From Linyphia triangularis (lineage: Eukaryota; Arthropoda; Arachnida; Araneae; Linyphiidae), in the NCBI GenBank assembly GCA_963978545.1, contig OZ021721.1, forward strand, positions 43,400,485 to 43,464,484: a DNA stretch of 64,000 bases, given 5' to 3'. Below the pieces are notes generated by a model that was not told the DNA's origin, did not search any database, and was given only the letters and a program-made list of their open reading frames with translations. This document shows positions 1 through 12,400 of this stretch, piece by piece. The stretch's first letter is position 1; every line of letters begins with the position of its first letter. Made by a program: the position numbers and the translations under genes.

Positions 1-3000
1 AAATTTAATTAGGGTTTTTAGTTATCGTTAAAAAATGTCTGACCTCTGGGAATCACGAGTTTAAGAAGATACTGCTGGAAAGTTAATGAGAAAGAGATCC
101 CATGGGAATGAGGAAGACTGAAATCTAAAATGGAAGAACGCTTAAACGGGAATCTCGATTACTCTGCGAAAAAGTAAGAGGGGGCGTAAGCAGAAAAGGT
201 GGAATAAGAAAAGATGAGTCTGTATAAAACAAGTTAAAAGACAAAATATTTCAACAAGAGGGGGACGGTTGCTTGGAAAAGAATGAGTAAATTAAACTCA
301 AGAAGATTTCATAGGTGAACTTGTTAGTGTTCATTCATTTTGAGCTTCTGTATTTGATGAAAGTGATCTTAAGTATTTGAAATTGGAGATTTTGTTCATG
401 AAAGAGAAAATAAGTAACAGTGTTTATGAAAATCAAGTATCCTAATTAGAGCAAATTGCTTTTTGAATTATGTGCTTGTTTGTTTTCAATTGGAAGAAAA
501 TGAATTGCTAAATTGTATTGCAACATAGAGATTTTACCAGATAGTTGTGTTCTGTAATAAAAGCATTTTAATGTTTTGTTACTTATTACAAAGCATTTGG
601 GATAGATCAAAGCGTTTGATTTGAAAGGAAGCTCATTGAAATCGTGCTTTAATTAAAATGGAAACGCATCAATTACACAATGAAAATTTTGATGTATCTT
701 TCAACTTGAAATGTATCTGATAGCAGTATGAACTAATTTTAATGTGAAGCATTACAAAACACGTAAATCAAATATAATTAGCACAAGTGAAATGAAATCC
801 TTCGAATTAAAATGTAGTGACAGTACTATTTTATGCAGTTAAACACAATAAATTATCCCGACAAATTATAAATAGATTTTAGAAATTTTGAATAAAATTC
901 ACGAAACTTAGATATACTTTATTGATTTTAGATTCGGAATATATCTAGTTAAGAAATAAATGCATTTTGGTATTTGTGAAGATAAGAAACAAATGTATTT
1001 CGCCTTTTAAATTCCACCATTATTTTTCTTTGTAGAAATGAGGGAAGTATTAAGTAATTATCATAATATATAATTATGATAATTGGGTACAGTTTATATA
1101 AACTTTCTGAATGTTATGATAATTATTAATTATCAGATTAAAAAAAATCAAATTAAGAGAAAATATAATGGTTATTTGAAATAGAATTTCTTAGTAAGTC
1201 AAGACATGTACGATTATGCTTCATTTAAAACACTCTACGACTTAAACTATCTGCATCATAATAATAAATTAGTTTTTATCTACTGATTAGTGACCACTAA
1301 TAATCAGAAATTATTATTAGGGATCAGACATGACACTAAATACTAAAAAAAATAAAAAAAAAATACATAAAATATTTATAATTTATTATATATTTTTATG
1401 TTTTTTTATAAGGAGTATTTAGGAAATGTATTTATTTAAAAGTATTTGTAGTAAGTATTAAAAGTACAACTGTTAGAAGTAGCATTGTTTTTAATATTAT
1501 ATCTTCAAAGCCTTAAAACTAGAAGGTAATTTAAATGAAATAAATGTAATTTCAAATAAACAAAAACTAAAGGATCTTTAAAGGTCATTAACAAACAAAA
1601 TGGGATAGAAGGACAAATTCCAAATTATTACACTCCATTAACCACAAAAGTTAAGTAAATAAAACTCTCCAACTAACACATCAGCAATCTTCTAAAACAA
1701 TGTCATATTTATAACCGAACAATTTTCTGGTATCGGTTTATTACTTATCTTAATGTACAGTACGGTAAAAAAAAATGGCTATATCTTGTTTTCTAATTGA
1801 TGAAATAACAAAAGTTAAGTACTGTTGTAAATTGTGGAAGGTCTTTATTAATTTTATATAATTTTTTTTATCATGAGGGGTCATCTACATATTAAAACTG
1901 AGCCAAACTTTAAAAAGTTTAAAGGCAGCCCCATAATATTATACCATATTTAGATTTAGAATAAAAAAAAAACGTCTCAATACCAAATTTCATAATTTCA
2001 ATGAGTGGTTAGAATTTTTTTTTTTTTTGGCCATAAATTCTTATATAGTTAATATATTTAGGTAATTTTTATTTCAAAGGATAGTTTGTTTAAGGCCAAA
2101 CATAAATAACATGCAACTTTTGTATAAAACAGTTTTTTAATAATTAATTATTAATTAATTAAACAAGTTTTAAAATTGTTTAAAAAAAACATACATTTTT
2201 TTTTTTTGTTGCTTCCATTACAATTATCATAAACAAAATCCCCTCCGGAATTTTTTTCATTCCATTTTGATTTTTGGCTCTCGATATTTTAGCAAAAATG
2301 TAAAAAAGTTCACTTAGGGAACCGGGAAATAGATTACGTCTTGAAGCATGTAAAACATTCGATTCTTCCTGTGATAAAGAAATGTGCCCTCAAAATCGTC
2401 CAAAACATTTTCGCTCATAAGTGGCGTGTTTCTCAACATAATGAACTGAAATTCGGTATCTAGGGTAAACGAGACAATCTAAATCGAATAAAAATATAAA
2501 AAATAGAGGTTCGTATTGAAATTTTTAAAGATAGAGTTAAATTTACTTAGTATACAGCTCCTTAAGAAGCACATTTTGCATCAGACATATAGAAAATCGT
2601 AAACAAAATATTGTGTGGTGCAAACATCAAGATTCTACGCTAATTAGAACCGAAGATATAGCTATCGTTAGGATTTTTTTGTTCGCGTACTCTATGAACT
2701 TACATTATTATTTATAATTCCACAAATAAAATTAAGCTCAAAGCTTGCCATATGAAACGTTCTTTAGTATATGCATGACATTTTTGTCTCAATCCGTTTT
2801 TAATATCGTCGAATAATATGTACATTTGCTTGGTTGGATCGTAGCCAGCATCTGTCATTCTGTATAAAACCATGATTACCCCTGGTTACTGTGTAAGCTT
2901 GGAGTAATTTTTCTTCAGATCATAGCTCATGATGGTGCCGCTAGATGTCGCTGCATAGTCTTTGCAAGATCGATTCTTTTTAGAGACCACTTCTGCGGAT

Positions 3001-3130
3001 CGCATTTTTTATTTTTTTTTAAACTACTCTCTTCATCTTTTAGAAAGCTGGAAATCCCTATTGTCGAAATATTTCTAGTTTTTCTTGTAGTCTCTCCTTT
3101 CGTTCCTCATTAAGAAAAGTGACTAATCAC
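1..3130. other. AT-rich noncoding stretch
   Basis: No gene is visible. Bases 60-330 are purine-rich with many GA runs but carry no long frame. Two small AT hairpins lie close together: 1056-1084 has 12-bp arms around a 5-base loop, and 1117-1135 has 8-bp arms around a 3-base loop; both use the TGATAATT theme. T runs occur near 2015-2028 and 2198-2208. Around 2937-2951 there is a short CTCF-like match, described under findings. The rest is A/T-rich sequence in which I see nothing further. Confidence 0.6.
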
Positions 3131-3136
3131 GCAGTA

Positions 3137-3160
3137 CCCTGTTTCTAAATAGAAACAGGG
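3137..3160. repeat. Perfect 10-bp hairpin
   Basis: The arms CCCTGTTTCT and AGAAACAGGG are exactly complementary around a four-base AAAT loop, and a run of A follows. The shape resembles a rho-independent terminator, but in a eukaryotic context that reading has no support. It may be part of an old repeat. Confidence 0.6.
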
Positions 3161-4141
3161 GAAAAAATTAGAATGTGGCTTTTTTCCCTCTTCTTGGGAT
3201 ACAAGTGAAAAAGGCTCTCTCATTAAAGTAATCATTTTGGGTGTTTTAAACAGCCGCTTAGAAAGTAGTGGGGGATGTCGTTTTATCCAGGACAGAGAAT
3301 GTTTGCAGTGAGACTTTGAAACCGAGACATGTCCCTAAACAGTAGATTGATAGTACTGCTGAATTTCTTATTGGGATAGGCGGGCATTTCTGAAAGTGGA
3401 AAAAAAATTATTTTCTATTGTACATTCATATGTGATACTTGAGTAGGGCAGATACCATTAAATTCCTTTTATCATTAAGATATTAATATAATCATGATAG
3501 AAAGGATACCAGCAGAAAGGTACGGAAGGGTATCAATTGAGAATTTATTTTATTCATTTAGATAGTATTTGTTCATTTGAAAAATTAATTATTCATTCCT
3601 AATAATTGTTCACCATCATTTAATAAAAGTTCACTTTATTTACAGTGAAGTTTTTTTTGTATGCCAACTAAATTAGGTTATTTTGAGAAAGTTATTTAAT
3701 TAAAAATAATAGAAATTATTAGTTTATTTTCTGCGAATATTTACTAGTGATATATTTCAGCATATTATTAGCTAATAAAATAAAACAAATATAATTTCTC
3801 TGTATTCAAATACCTATTTTTCTTAAAATGTTTACATGAAATGGATCATTATACAAATTTAATTTGTATTATTTACAATATGTTGTATTTTTGTGCAAGG
3901 TGCATTTCCCAAGATTATATCTGATAAATGCCTAAATCATACTTTGAAGAAAAAAAAAGCTGAAATAGCTTGGTAATCATAGGTGTTTTCATAAGGAAAA
4001 TCGAATTTAACTTCATCATTTCATAAGCTGAACTCTAAAAACTCTAGCGATGATTCATCTAGCAAATTTAACTTGACAGACATTGCGTTTGAGAGTTATT
4101 ATCAGAGATCATAAATAAATTTTGTAGTGCTTATCTGAGAA

Positions 4142-4275
4142 GTTGTCCATTTGTACGTCATCGCGGTTAGTTCCTATTGGGGAGTAAGAAAGTAAAAGAA
4201 AACAAGGCGTTGAACTCTTTTCAGGGCAAAGAATATGATGGTTAATTAAGCGTTCGTCTAAAGTAGTGTCAAGTT
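4142..4275 (+). repeat. Dispersed repeat, copy A
   Basis: This segment aligns by eye with 32966-33098 in the same orientation. Shared landmarks, in order, are a CATCGCRGTTAG block, a GGGGAGTAAGAAAGTAA / CGGGTAATAAGATAGTAA block, an AGGGCAAAGAATAT / AGAGCAAATAT block and a TAAGCG...GTC...AAATAGTG block. The order and spacing of the blocks make chance unlikely. No coding frame is seen, and the class of element is unknown. Confidence 0.6.
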
Positions 4276-4559
4276 TTTATATGAACACCTTAGCAATAAT
4301 AATAAATTTTTTATTGTTTTATGATGTTTGTTTAAAAATACAAAAATATGATTTCAAAATTAACGAATTTAGTTTGAAAAAAATAACAACAAATGGGTAT
4401 AAAACAGAGATTGGAATATTTTAGTTTCTTGATTATAAGTTCTAAGGAAATCCTTTTATACTGCACAATCATAGATATATAGTAGAGAGAGTTAAAAACT
4501 AAACAGCTGTGTTTATGAGTAAATTTGGATTTGTCATTCAAGTTTTATGTATCTACTAA

Positions 4560-5953
4560 AAGCCATGAATAATAAGGAGTGTTTAGTGTTAGATTAGCTC
4601 ACCTCGTTAATTGCACTGTTTAACGAGAAGTAGGCGAGTTTCTTTTATAGGAGACTAGCAGTGGGGCCCCTCGCTGTTGGCGACCCATTGAAAGACACAG
4701 AAGTTTACATTTAAGAAAAAGTGGAACAGATGTAGTATAAAGCATTAAGCGATATTTTTCATTTAACGATCAGAAAAATCGCAAAAATCAAAAACACAGT
4801 AACTAAAAGAAAATTAAAACATTAATAATCATAAAATTAAGTTAAAGTATAAATTATGAAGGGTACCCTTCCATCAGACGGTTACTAGTTGGCGCCAAGC
4901 CTAAATGTTTACCTGTATAAATGACGCGTAAATGGATCGTTAATTCTAAATATAGGAAATACATTATTTGAAGGTTGTAAGGTTTGCAATTTGGCGTTTT
5001 TTATCTGCTACGCGGCTAACAGAATAGTACCAAATGAAGTTAAAATATAAATAATAAAATAAAATTAAAATATAACTGAAAATAAAAACAGTTGCAAGAA
5101 ACAGCATTTATCTGTATAAAAACATCAAATGAAATCGCTCCAAAGAAATATCTTATACTACATCTGTACCAAAAAAAACTTATTATTCTTCAAAACTTGT
5201 TAGTTCACAAAACAAAAAAGTAGAACTCCTTTACCAATTTCATAATTACGACCAAAATAAAGCACCAAAGAAATAAAACCGAAAATGAAATACTACTCTT
5301 CTGGTGTAAATTGTACAATAGTCGGGTGTAAATGGTAAAACATGTATAACACAAAAAATGCATTCAAATCTAGATTAAATTATACGGAACTTGATACACA
5401 GGAAAAAAAAAACACTATGTCAATGAAAATAATCAAAAGAAAGAATTTTTATATTCTGGGTAAAATACTGACGAAAATGAATAAAAATTTACTTGGGAAT
5501 AAGAAGAAATATTAATAAAAGTGGAAATGATTTGAAAGTTTACATCAGAATATTATGTTATTAATAATATTATATGGATACTCTGTTACGCTTTCAAACA
5601 GCGCAAGGGCAGAGCACCGTTTAACAGTAAATATATGGAACATTATAATAGTATTCGAACCGCTTTGCGGACAGACGATCGTGAAATACTCAGAAAAATA
5701 AGGGAGACACATTAAAATTACTTTTAGTTTCATTCTGATGCAATAAAAAAATTCCATTGCCCTTTCAAGATTTTTTTTTTTATTATCATTACATTTTAAT
5801 GAAAGCAAGTTTTAATCGAATTTCAAAGTTGTTCTCTACAATCTCCATGTACTAAATTTTCTATGTACCAAATTTCATACCCCTAGGTGCAAAACTGTGG
5901 ATATGTATAAGGTTCAGACGTACAGACAACTCAGTTTTTTATAAATAGATAAA
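4560..5953. repeat. Probable degenerate repeat block
   Basis: The block opens with a GC-richer patch (4600-4690, including a GTGGGGCCCCTCGC run) unlike its surroundings. A 14-bp sequence ACAGATGTAGTATA at 4726-4739 reappears inverted at 5154-5167, with similarity extending a few bases on each side. It closes with a segment at 5865-5953 of the form 'accaaatttcatacccctaggt ... cagacgtacagacaa ... ttttttataaatagata'. From memory, such endings are common at the 3' ends of arthropod interspersed repeats. No coding frame was found, so this could be one old element or several. Confidence 0.35.
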
Positions 5954-6007
5954 AATGCGAGTCAATTCTTGCTAAAAGTAGAATCTCTTAGTTTCTATTT
6001 AGATGTA

Positions 6008-6188
6008 GCCGACCAAACGGTATAGTGGTTAGCGTGCTAGCTTCTAGACCGCGAGGTTGCGGGTTCGAGTCCCGTGTTAGGCATGGGTGTTTGTAAATGT
6101 ATGTTGGCTTGTCTAATGACGAATGTTTCGGCGCATTATAGCCCTCGTGTTGCTGACGGCGCCAGATAATCTGAAAACAACCAACTAA
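6008..6188 (+). mobile_element. tRNA-derived SINE with 13-bp TSD
   Basis: The 5' part is a tRNA-like pol III promoter: an A-box-like GGTATAGTGGTTAGCGTG, then a perfect B box GGTTCGAGTCC about 30 bases later. A tRNA-unrelated body of roughly 100 bases follows, containing GGCGC and ending in a CAACCAACTAA tail. The 13-bp sequence CTATTTAGATGTA stands immediately before the element (5995-6007) and again immediately after it (6189-6201) without mismatch. That is the signature of target-primed retroposition. The acceptor stem does not pair and there is extra 3' sequence, so this is not a functional tRNA gene. The intact duplication suggests a fairly recent insertion. Confidence 0.85.
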
Positions 6189-6789
6189 CTATTTAGATGT
6201 ATAGATAACCATTACAAGAGAACACATAACTCATGTTGGGCATAGACATTACTTTTTCAACATACCTCGGAGACAGTAACCTTGTGCCTATAATTCTCTT
6301 TGATTCAACCCTTTTTATAAACGAACCAACCAACCTCTCCACATCCTAAGATAAGTTTTTCAACAGTTTTTTTTTTAATATGAATAATAGTAAAAGAAAT
6401 TAAATTAGTGATCGGCTTTTACTGTCAGCAAAATCTGTATTTCAGACAACTGAAAAATTAATAAAAAATATAGTTGTCTGAAACAAACTTCCAAAACTCA
6501 AAAAAATATCTTCACCAACGTATTTGGGTTCAGCAAGATTTGAAAAATCGTTTCACTTTTTAAAAGTATGTAAATTTTCTTCGCTTAAAATATGTCTCCA
6601 TATATATCCCCATTATTTATTCGAGTAACGTTTCTTGATTTTATTAGGATAGACAATATTTAATATAAATCAAGAACGAATATAAATAAAAGCGGTGAAG
6701 GGCGTGCAATAAAATCGAAGTTCTTGACAGCAGTGGCAGCGACTGAGTGGCTGCTAGACCATGACGTTTCTTTCAAGACCACTCCCATC

Positions 6790-6845
6790 AACCACTCTAT
6801 AAATTCCTGATATTGCTTCCGCCCCGCCCATGCCACGTGACTAAA
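6790..6845 (+). promoter_or_regulatory. GC-rich promoter-like patch
   Basis: Within about 50 bases there is a TATA-like CTATAAATTC, a GC-box-like CCGCCCCGCCC and a perfect E-box in the preferred context CCACGTGAC. This is unusual in such AT-rich DNA. No downstream gene can be recognised, so the patch may equally be a remnant of a mobile element. Confidence 0.25.
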
Positions 6846-7140
6846 AAAATAACAAATCTACCAAAAAAGTATAAGAAAGTATTCGAGCCGACTCTCCTCG
6901 ATTTTATTTACGCTTTTTCTTTGGTAATCGACTTGGAAGTGTTTCACATCACATGGCCTTGGCCTTCGAATTCAGAGTTAAGTGGAGGTGTAAAAATTGT
7001 TTATCTCAAAACTTTTCTTAAAGAGGGTGTCCCAGTGAAAGCTATAGCGCGTAAAATGCAAATCTATGTCCTGGAGTGACTATCTTAAGATTCTTTAAAG
7101 CTTGACAAGGTGGGTATGGAACTTTAAAAGCATTTCAATA
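6846..7140 (+). pseudogene. Possible transposase N-terminal remnant
   Basis: A plus-strand frame ending at 7079 contains FLKEGVPVKAIARKMQI, which has the pattern of a helix-turn-helix segment at the N-terminus of Tc1/IS630-like transposases (hydrophobic, 'EG...KAIA..L.I'). After a one-base shift near 7070 the frame continues as GVTILRFFKA, then a stop and QGGYGT. No catalytic domain follows. The similarity is only to a general helix-turn-helix pattern and could be chance. Confidence 0.2.
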
Positions 7141-7939
7141 TGATTTTCAAAATAATTCTAGGTTGAAAAAGAAACGATATGGCGAGGTAAAATATTTAAA
7201 GTGAGGATTTTTTTTACATAAAATTAGTGTTTTAGTCCAATCGATGCAAAACGGAAATTTTTTATAATACAATTAGAAATGTGAGCTTAATGCTAGCTTA
7301 TATCTTAGTAAGAGAAAAATGTTCATATAAATTCCGAAAAACTTGAGCTGGCTAATATGAAATGCATCCAAATCAAATAGAACATTAAATATTATAAAAA
7401 ATTACATTGAATTTACTGGGTTTGATTCTATCTGCAGAACAATGCTGATGTGAAGAATGGACATTTTGAGATAAATACCTATAATAATAGTGGACTCGCA
7501 CAAAACAAAGCTTCACTTTTCGTGTGTTGAGTACATTTTGCTCTAAAAGGGACACATAATTTGATTTTTGTTTTCAAATTATTACTGATATTCAAAACAT
7601 TCCGAAATAATATCTAAAAAATTGCTAGTTTGTTACTAAAGATCTTTAAAAGGAGGAAATGTATTTGAATTAATTTTTCAGAATTTGTAAACTACACCCA
7701 AATATGACATAAGACATAAGTTTAAATTTATTGCAACTGGGAATGTATGAATATAGGAGGCATATTTAATGTTACATTAAACATATTGAGTTTCTTAACT
7801 ATCACTTTATTCGAAATAGGCGTTAATTTAAATGTGTTTGCTGCAATTCTAACGTGAGATGTACCTGTTGAAATATTTTTGTTTTTGAGCGTTTTGCTTG
7901 TTGTATGCAAGATCTCTTTATTAGTTTGTGCTTAGAATT

Positions 7940-8095
7940 TCTTTGGACACGGACACACAGGCGTGAGCCACCTTTGAAAGTGGCTCGCGTTCTCAGACAT
8001 ATATACCATACTCACCCATTTTGGTTTAAGCTACATTGCGGCACCTGCGGATTAGCGGCTACCCCTCTCTATCCTGACGTGTGTAGAAATGAATA
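7940..8095. other. GC-richer segment with hairpin
   Basis: This stretch is clearly less AT-rich than its flanks. It contains an inverted pair GAGCCAC / GTGGCTC (7965-7986, 8-base loop), with pairing that nearly extends through the flanking GCG bases. No frame with recognisable protein similarity is seen. It could be a piece of an interspersed repeat or a short conserved noncoding element. Confidence 0.3.
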
Positions 8096-9456
8096 GAATT
8101 GAGTGAGATCCATGATTTTTATACATATAATTTTTAGGTACATTGCAAATAGATAGCATAGATCATTGCACAAAATAGTTATCGTAGTATCCCTCTTAAC
8201 AGCAAGCTTAAAAACCTTTCTCGATTATAATACTAGTCGGCGCCTATTGGCCGAGGAAAAGAATTCAAATTACTGTCAGTCCACTTCCCGCTCGTCTAGC
8301 GCACACAATAAAAAGTGTTACTCCATTCATTTCTTCCTTCTTGGATTTTATTATCGATGGACACCACACATTGCGGACAAACACATTATTATGAAGCTTT
8401 GAACAAGTGTAATGGAATAGGTTGATTTTTTTTTGTTTTAGTTTATTCGAAATAGTTCGCAAAAGTTGCTAAATTGAAAGACAAAAACAATGCAATTTTT
8501 TGGGAATTTGTTTTCAATATTCCGAATCCATTTGAAAGCATTTTGAAATTCGATCAACTAATGCGTATTCTTGCGGTCTCAACCCTGGCACAATAAAGTA
8601 TTTTTTTTTTCACGAAATCACATTGATAAGAACATAAACATTGCTTAATGTATTGTACAGCTCTTTCTCGTCTGTTTTTCTAGCTTTTCCGTTTATATTG
8701 TCGCCATTCTTGGCAACTGTTTGCTCATTTTTCTCCCCCACCCCCCTCTCTTCCGTTATCTTTTATTTCTGGGGGCATTGAGTAAATGCTCCTTGGGAGA
8801 GCACACCATGATACGTCATGGGTTCCCGTTAGGCCACACTGAGTCTGGACTTGGATTAAGGTACGTCTATCTGATTTTCCCTACTTAAACACCGTTAGAA
8901 AAGTACCACTATAAGTAATAGAAAACACATAGACATTTTTATGATACATGTGTTAAACTGTCAGTGGCTGTCATGAGCAAACACCATCTTAATTCATTCT
9001 TTTCATTTATTATTCGCTTTAAGTAAGACATAAGTTTCACTTATACTCTTTTTAGGCAACACATGTTTTCAAAATTGAAGTTGATTGGAATACTCTTGCA
9101 ACTCCAATGCTGTTTTAGTCTCGACTGATAGTGATAGGAAGACTGCGAAAATGTTGCAACAGCGGAAAGTTCACTAATAAATAAAATTTTGAAATAAGAT
9201 TTTATCAAGTAATTTTCAGTAAAAAATCCGTAAAATTGTCTTTCTATCTTAGAAATACACTTGAAAATGCTGATGTTTTTTTTTCAGTTCTTGGATTGAT
9301 TTTATCGAAAGAGTCTTAAATACCAGTTGAAAGATGTTTGTTTAAAAAATGTAATATTTCAATATTCCAAGGAAATTTTAATTTTGTATTATTGTCATTG
9401 AATTGTTATATGCGTTTTTAATGGAGCAATTTTTAATCATCATGCACTTCATATTT

Positions 9457-9475
9457 GGGGAGGGGGGGGGGGGGG
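9457..9475. repeat. Poly-G tract
   Basis: Four G, one A and then fourteen G in a row, standing out in an AT-rich context. A similar 14-G run occurs at 61338-61351 and a 12-C run at 38874-38885. Length in such tracts is prone to sequencing error. Confidence 0.85.
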
Positions 9476-9650
9476 CTTTTTAAATTTACATAACCACCAA
9501 TTTTTTCTTAACTGATATTGGTTTAAATGCATTTGCAACATCGTTGTTGATACGTGTTGGTAATTTTACACATAACATACTCTTTCCTAAAATAGTAGTG
9601 TACAAAAAGCTGACATTCTTCGTCACTATCGAAAGACTTACACAACAAAA

Positions 9651-9971
9651 ATTTAAAACTATGAGCTTTTATTACTCCAGAAATCATTAAACTGTCATTG
9701 GAAATCTTAAGAGTTGTAAATAAATTTATTTAAATATAGGATTTTCAAACGTTTCGGCGGCATTACATTTGCTCTAAATCAAAAAGGGGATAATGGTGTA
9801 TAATATTCTTATGCTATTACATACCGAATATTTAAAACTATGAGTATTTTATAACTCCAAATCTCCTTAAATTGTCATAGCAAACCTCTTAGAGTAAGAT
9901 TCGTAAATGAATATATTTAAATATAGGATTTTTAGACATTTAGGCAGCTGTGAATCAAAAAGGAGACAATA
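9651..9971 (+). repeat. Diverged tandem duplication (179 bp)
   Basis: Two direct copies start at 9651 and 9830. Both contain ATTTAAAACTATGAG, a TATT-ACTCC block, an AAATTGTCAT-type block, ATTTAAATATAGGATTTT and a final AATCAAAAAGG. The copies are clearly homologous but carry many substitutions and small indels, so the duplication is old. There is no coding frame. Confidence 0.75.
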
Positions 9972-11731
9972 TTTCATTAAAAAAATTTAAATTTTTTTTT
10001 CCGCTCAACATTAATGCATAAAATTTTATCACAAATACTATATAACACTATTTTTACGAATTGTTAAAAAAAAGGACGAATTTATGTAATAATTAGCGGC
10101 CCCTTTTCAGGTGCTAAAACCCTGTTGCAAAAGCACGGGCATTTAGATATTAAAATATATGATTAAACTCTAGCATTGATCACAAATTAGTTCGAACAAA
10201 CTACATTGCGTAGTATTTAATGAACACTGATCTGAATTTGGATTTATTTAAAAGTATAATATAATTTGAATTTAACTCCTGATACAATTTTCCAACGGTA
10301 TGCTGAAATATGAGAGACCAAAGATGCTTTCAGCGATGCTGTTAACTGCTAATTTCATTATATTGGAGCTTTGCAAACTTTTAATTAAGTCAGAAACAGA
10401 GTTCATTCCCAATGAATACTTGTCCTTGGTGAATTATTACTGAATAATTGATACATGAAGTCTGAATTGTATTCCTTAATACAAAATATTTTGATGCATC
10501 GAATAATTAATACTAATTCTCGTTTATTGCAGCTAAATATATTAAAGTGTAAAGTATTTGACTTGATTGTATTAAAATTATCTAGTTTATGAAGTGTATT
10601 AGGAAATATTGGAAATATGTTTCAGTATCTAATATTGTGTTAATTCCTTCGGAACCGAATTAATTTGGCTAGTCAGAAAAATGTGAAAACTTTTAATTTA
10701 CATGAGGTTTGCTCTATAATTTACATTATTAAATTATATTTAAAGGTGTATAATCTTTAATGACTATTGGTTTAATATTTTTCTTCAACCGTTATCGAAA
10801 TTTTCTACAATCGTTATTGATTTTTTTATCGGGGCATCTCCTCTAAACTTTCTATGTAATAAAGTATTATACCGTGCAAAATTTTGCAAACATTTATTAA
10901 CATTTAGAGGCGCATAGCGGTCAAATATTGCGAATTTTGCAAATATCTATACTAAAACACATATTACATCATTAAATCATAAAAAATTCCCCTAAAATCA
11001 TTAACTTACAAACCACAATATCTTTTGCATATTGCAATATTATGTAAACGAAAAATAGTCGGTATTTTGTTGCACACGTACACTGTAAATGCTGGTGTCG
11101 TAAATTTAAACACAAAAATGTGTGAAAGTTCATTTCAGACACATTACGTGACTTATTTGGCTGAGCATTTATTAATATCTGACATCACACGTGTCTGAAA
11201 TTCCATTCAGTCACGATATGTGTCTTAAACAGTTAAAGGAATAATCAAAATAAGACATTTCGGAACAAAATAAGTTATTTCGGTTTTCAAACATTTCGGT
11301 ATTTAGACATTTCGGTATTCAGACATGACGTATAAGACATACGACTTATAGACCATGGGCCTTAGCAATATATCGCTTAAGCTCATTTGCCAAGTAAAGG
11401 GACAAGCTGAAGTCCAAAATCCTAGCAAGATCCCCAAAAAGTGTTGTTTTTCACAAAAATCCAAAGTTGTCATATGTAAACGTGCATAGTTTTTAAAATT
11501 TAACTATTAAAAGTAGAACTACTTTTCACGACCTGTTTTCAAGCCAATAAGAAAGTTTGCAAAACCAAAATATAAAATCAGTAATTTAGAGTTACAAAAA
11601 TACTATTTTTTTAATTTATCAGTATAAAAATGCTAAAACTAAGCAAAAACAGTCACTAGAATATTATATATAAAAAATAATAATAAAAAACTTTACTTAT
11701 CCTTCCGCCTTAACGTTGTTTGTTTACTTTT

Positions 11732-11934
11732 CACTGTTAAAAAAAAATGTCCACCATGCACCAAAATTTGGTTCCCATTTAGCTGCCACCAACATTTGGT
11801 GCTTAGTTTCGCTATTTAATGGTGCTTACGGTCCGAGGTTGCACTATTAAATCGTGAAACTAAGCACCAAATGTTGGTGGCAGCTAAATGGGAACCAATT
11901 TTTCGTGCAAGGTGGAACAAAATTTTTAACAGTG
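11732..11934. mobile_element. Palindromic MITE, CACTG ends
   Basis: The 203-bp element reads almost the same on both strands. The left arm starts CACTGTTAAAAA and the right arm ends in its complement. The central 45 or so bases of each arm (around GGTTCCCATTTAGCTGCC and AACATTTGGTGCTTAGTTTC) are identical or nearly so. The arms meet near 11833. Flanking bases are TT on both sides, so a 2-bp TSD is possible, but I cannot call one firmly. CACTG termini occur in CACTA/Chapaev-like superfamilies, but the class is not settled. There is no coding capacity. Near-identity of the arms suggests a young, or gene-converted, element. Confidence 0.85.
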
Positions 11935-11936
11935 TT

Positions 11937-12400
11937 GAAATTCGTAATGTTTAGAAAGAATGTTCGAATAATTTGTGAAATACAGGATGTAGACTGTATT
12001 GCTAAAGAAGTGAGGTACCACAAATCCTGATATAAATGTTATACAAAAGTAGTTGTGTACTTTCGAACACAATTGAACCTCATGAAGCTGCATACATTGC
12101 ATTCCGCAAAATTGTTTTGATTAATGCATCATAAGAAATTGTGAGATTCTAAAATTGTGAGAATAAATTCAATGTGATGGCCATCGATTCTTTTGAAGTT
12201 TGTGGAATCAGCAATTCCCAACTAAAAAGGTGATTACAAATGAGACTATCCTCAACATAATTTTGTCAAATACAAAAGCAGAGCATTCCTGAGCTTGTGT
12301 TGCACTATTAAAAACAAAGTTTTTATCGGAGAAGGGCTTCGTTAAAACTTCCAACTCTTGTATGGATTCTGGGTCACACGCTGTTAGTATTATATTAGTG
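11937..12400 (+). pseudogene. Decayed protein fragment, unknown family
   Basis: The plus strand just after the MITE has an open stretch containing IAKEVRYHKS, a stop where a Cys would be expected, then YKCYT. I recall 'YHKSCY'-type motifs from uncharacterised, multi-copy invertebrate proteins probably tied to mobile elements; this is memory, not a search. In another frame EPHEAAYIAFRKIVL follows, then further stops. Frame changes and stops show that it is not functional. The minus strand at about 12220-12395 also has a run of about 58 codons without stop, so orientation is uncertain past 12200. Confidence 0.35.

Noticed and set aside
3137..3165. Rho-independent terminator
   Set aside because: The hairpin plus A run looks similar, but the context is eukaryotic and no transcript unit ends here.
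6008..6083. Functional tRNA gene
   Set aside because: The B box is good, but the acceptor ends do not pair, a SINE body follows and the whole is bounded by a target duplication.
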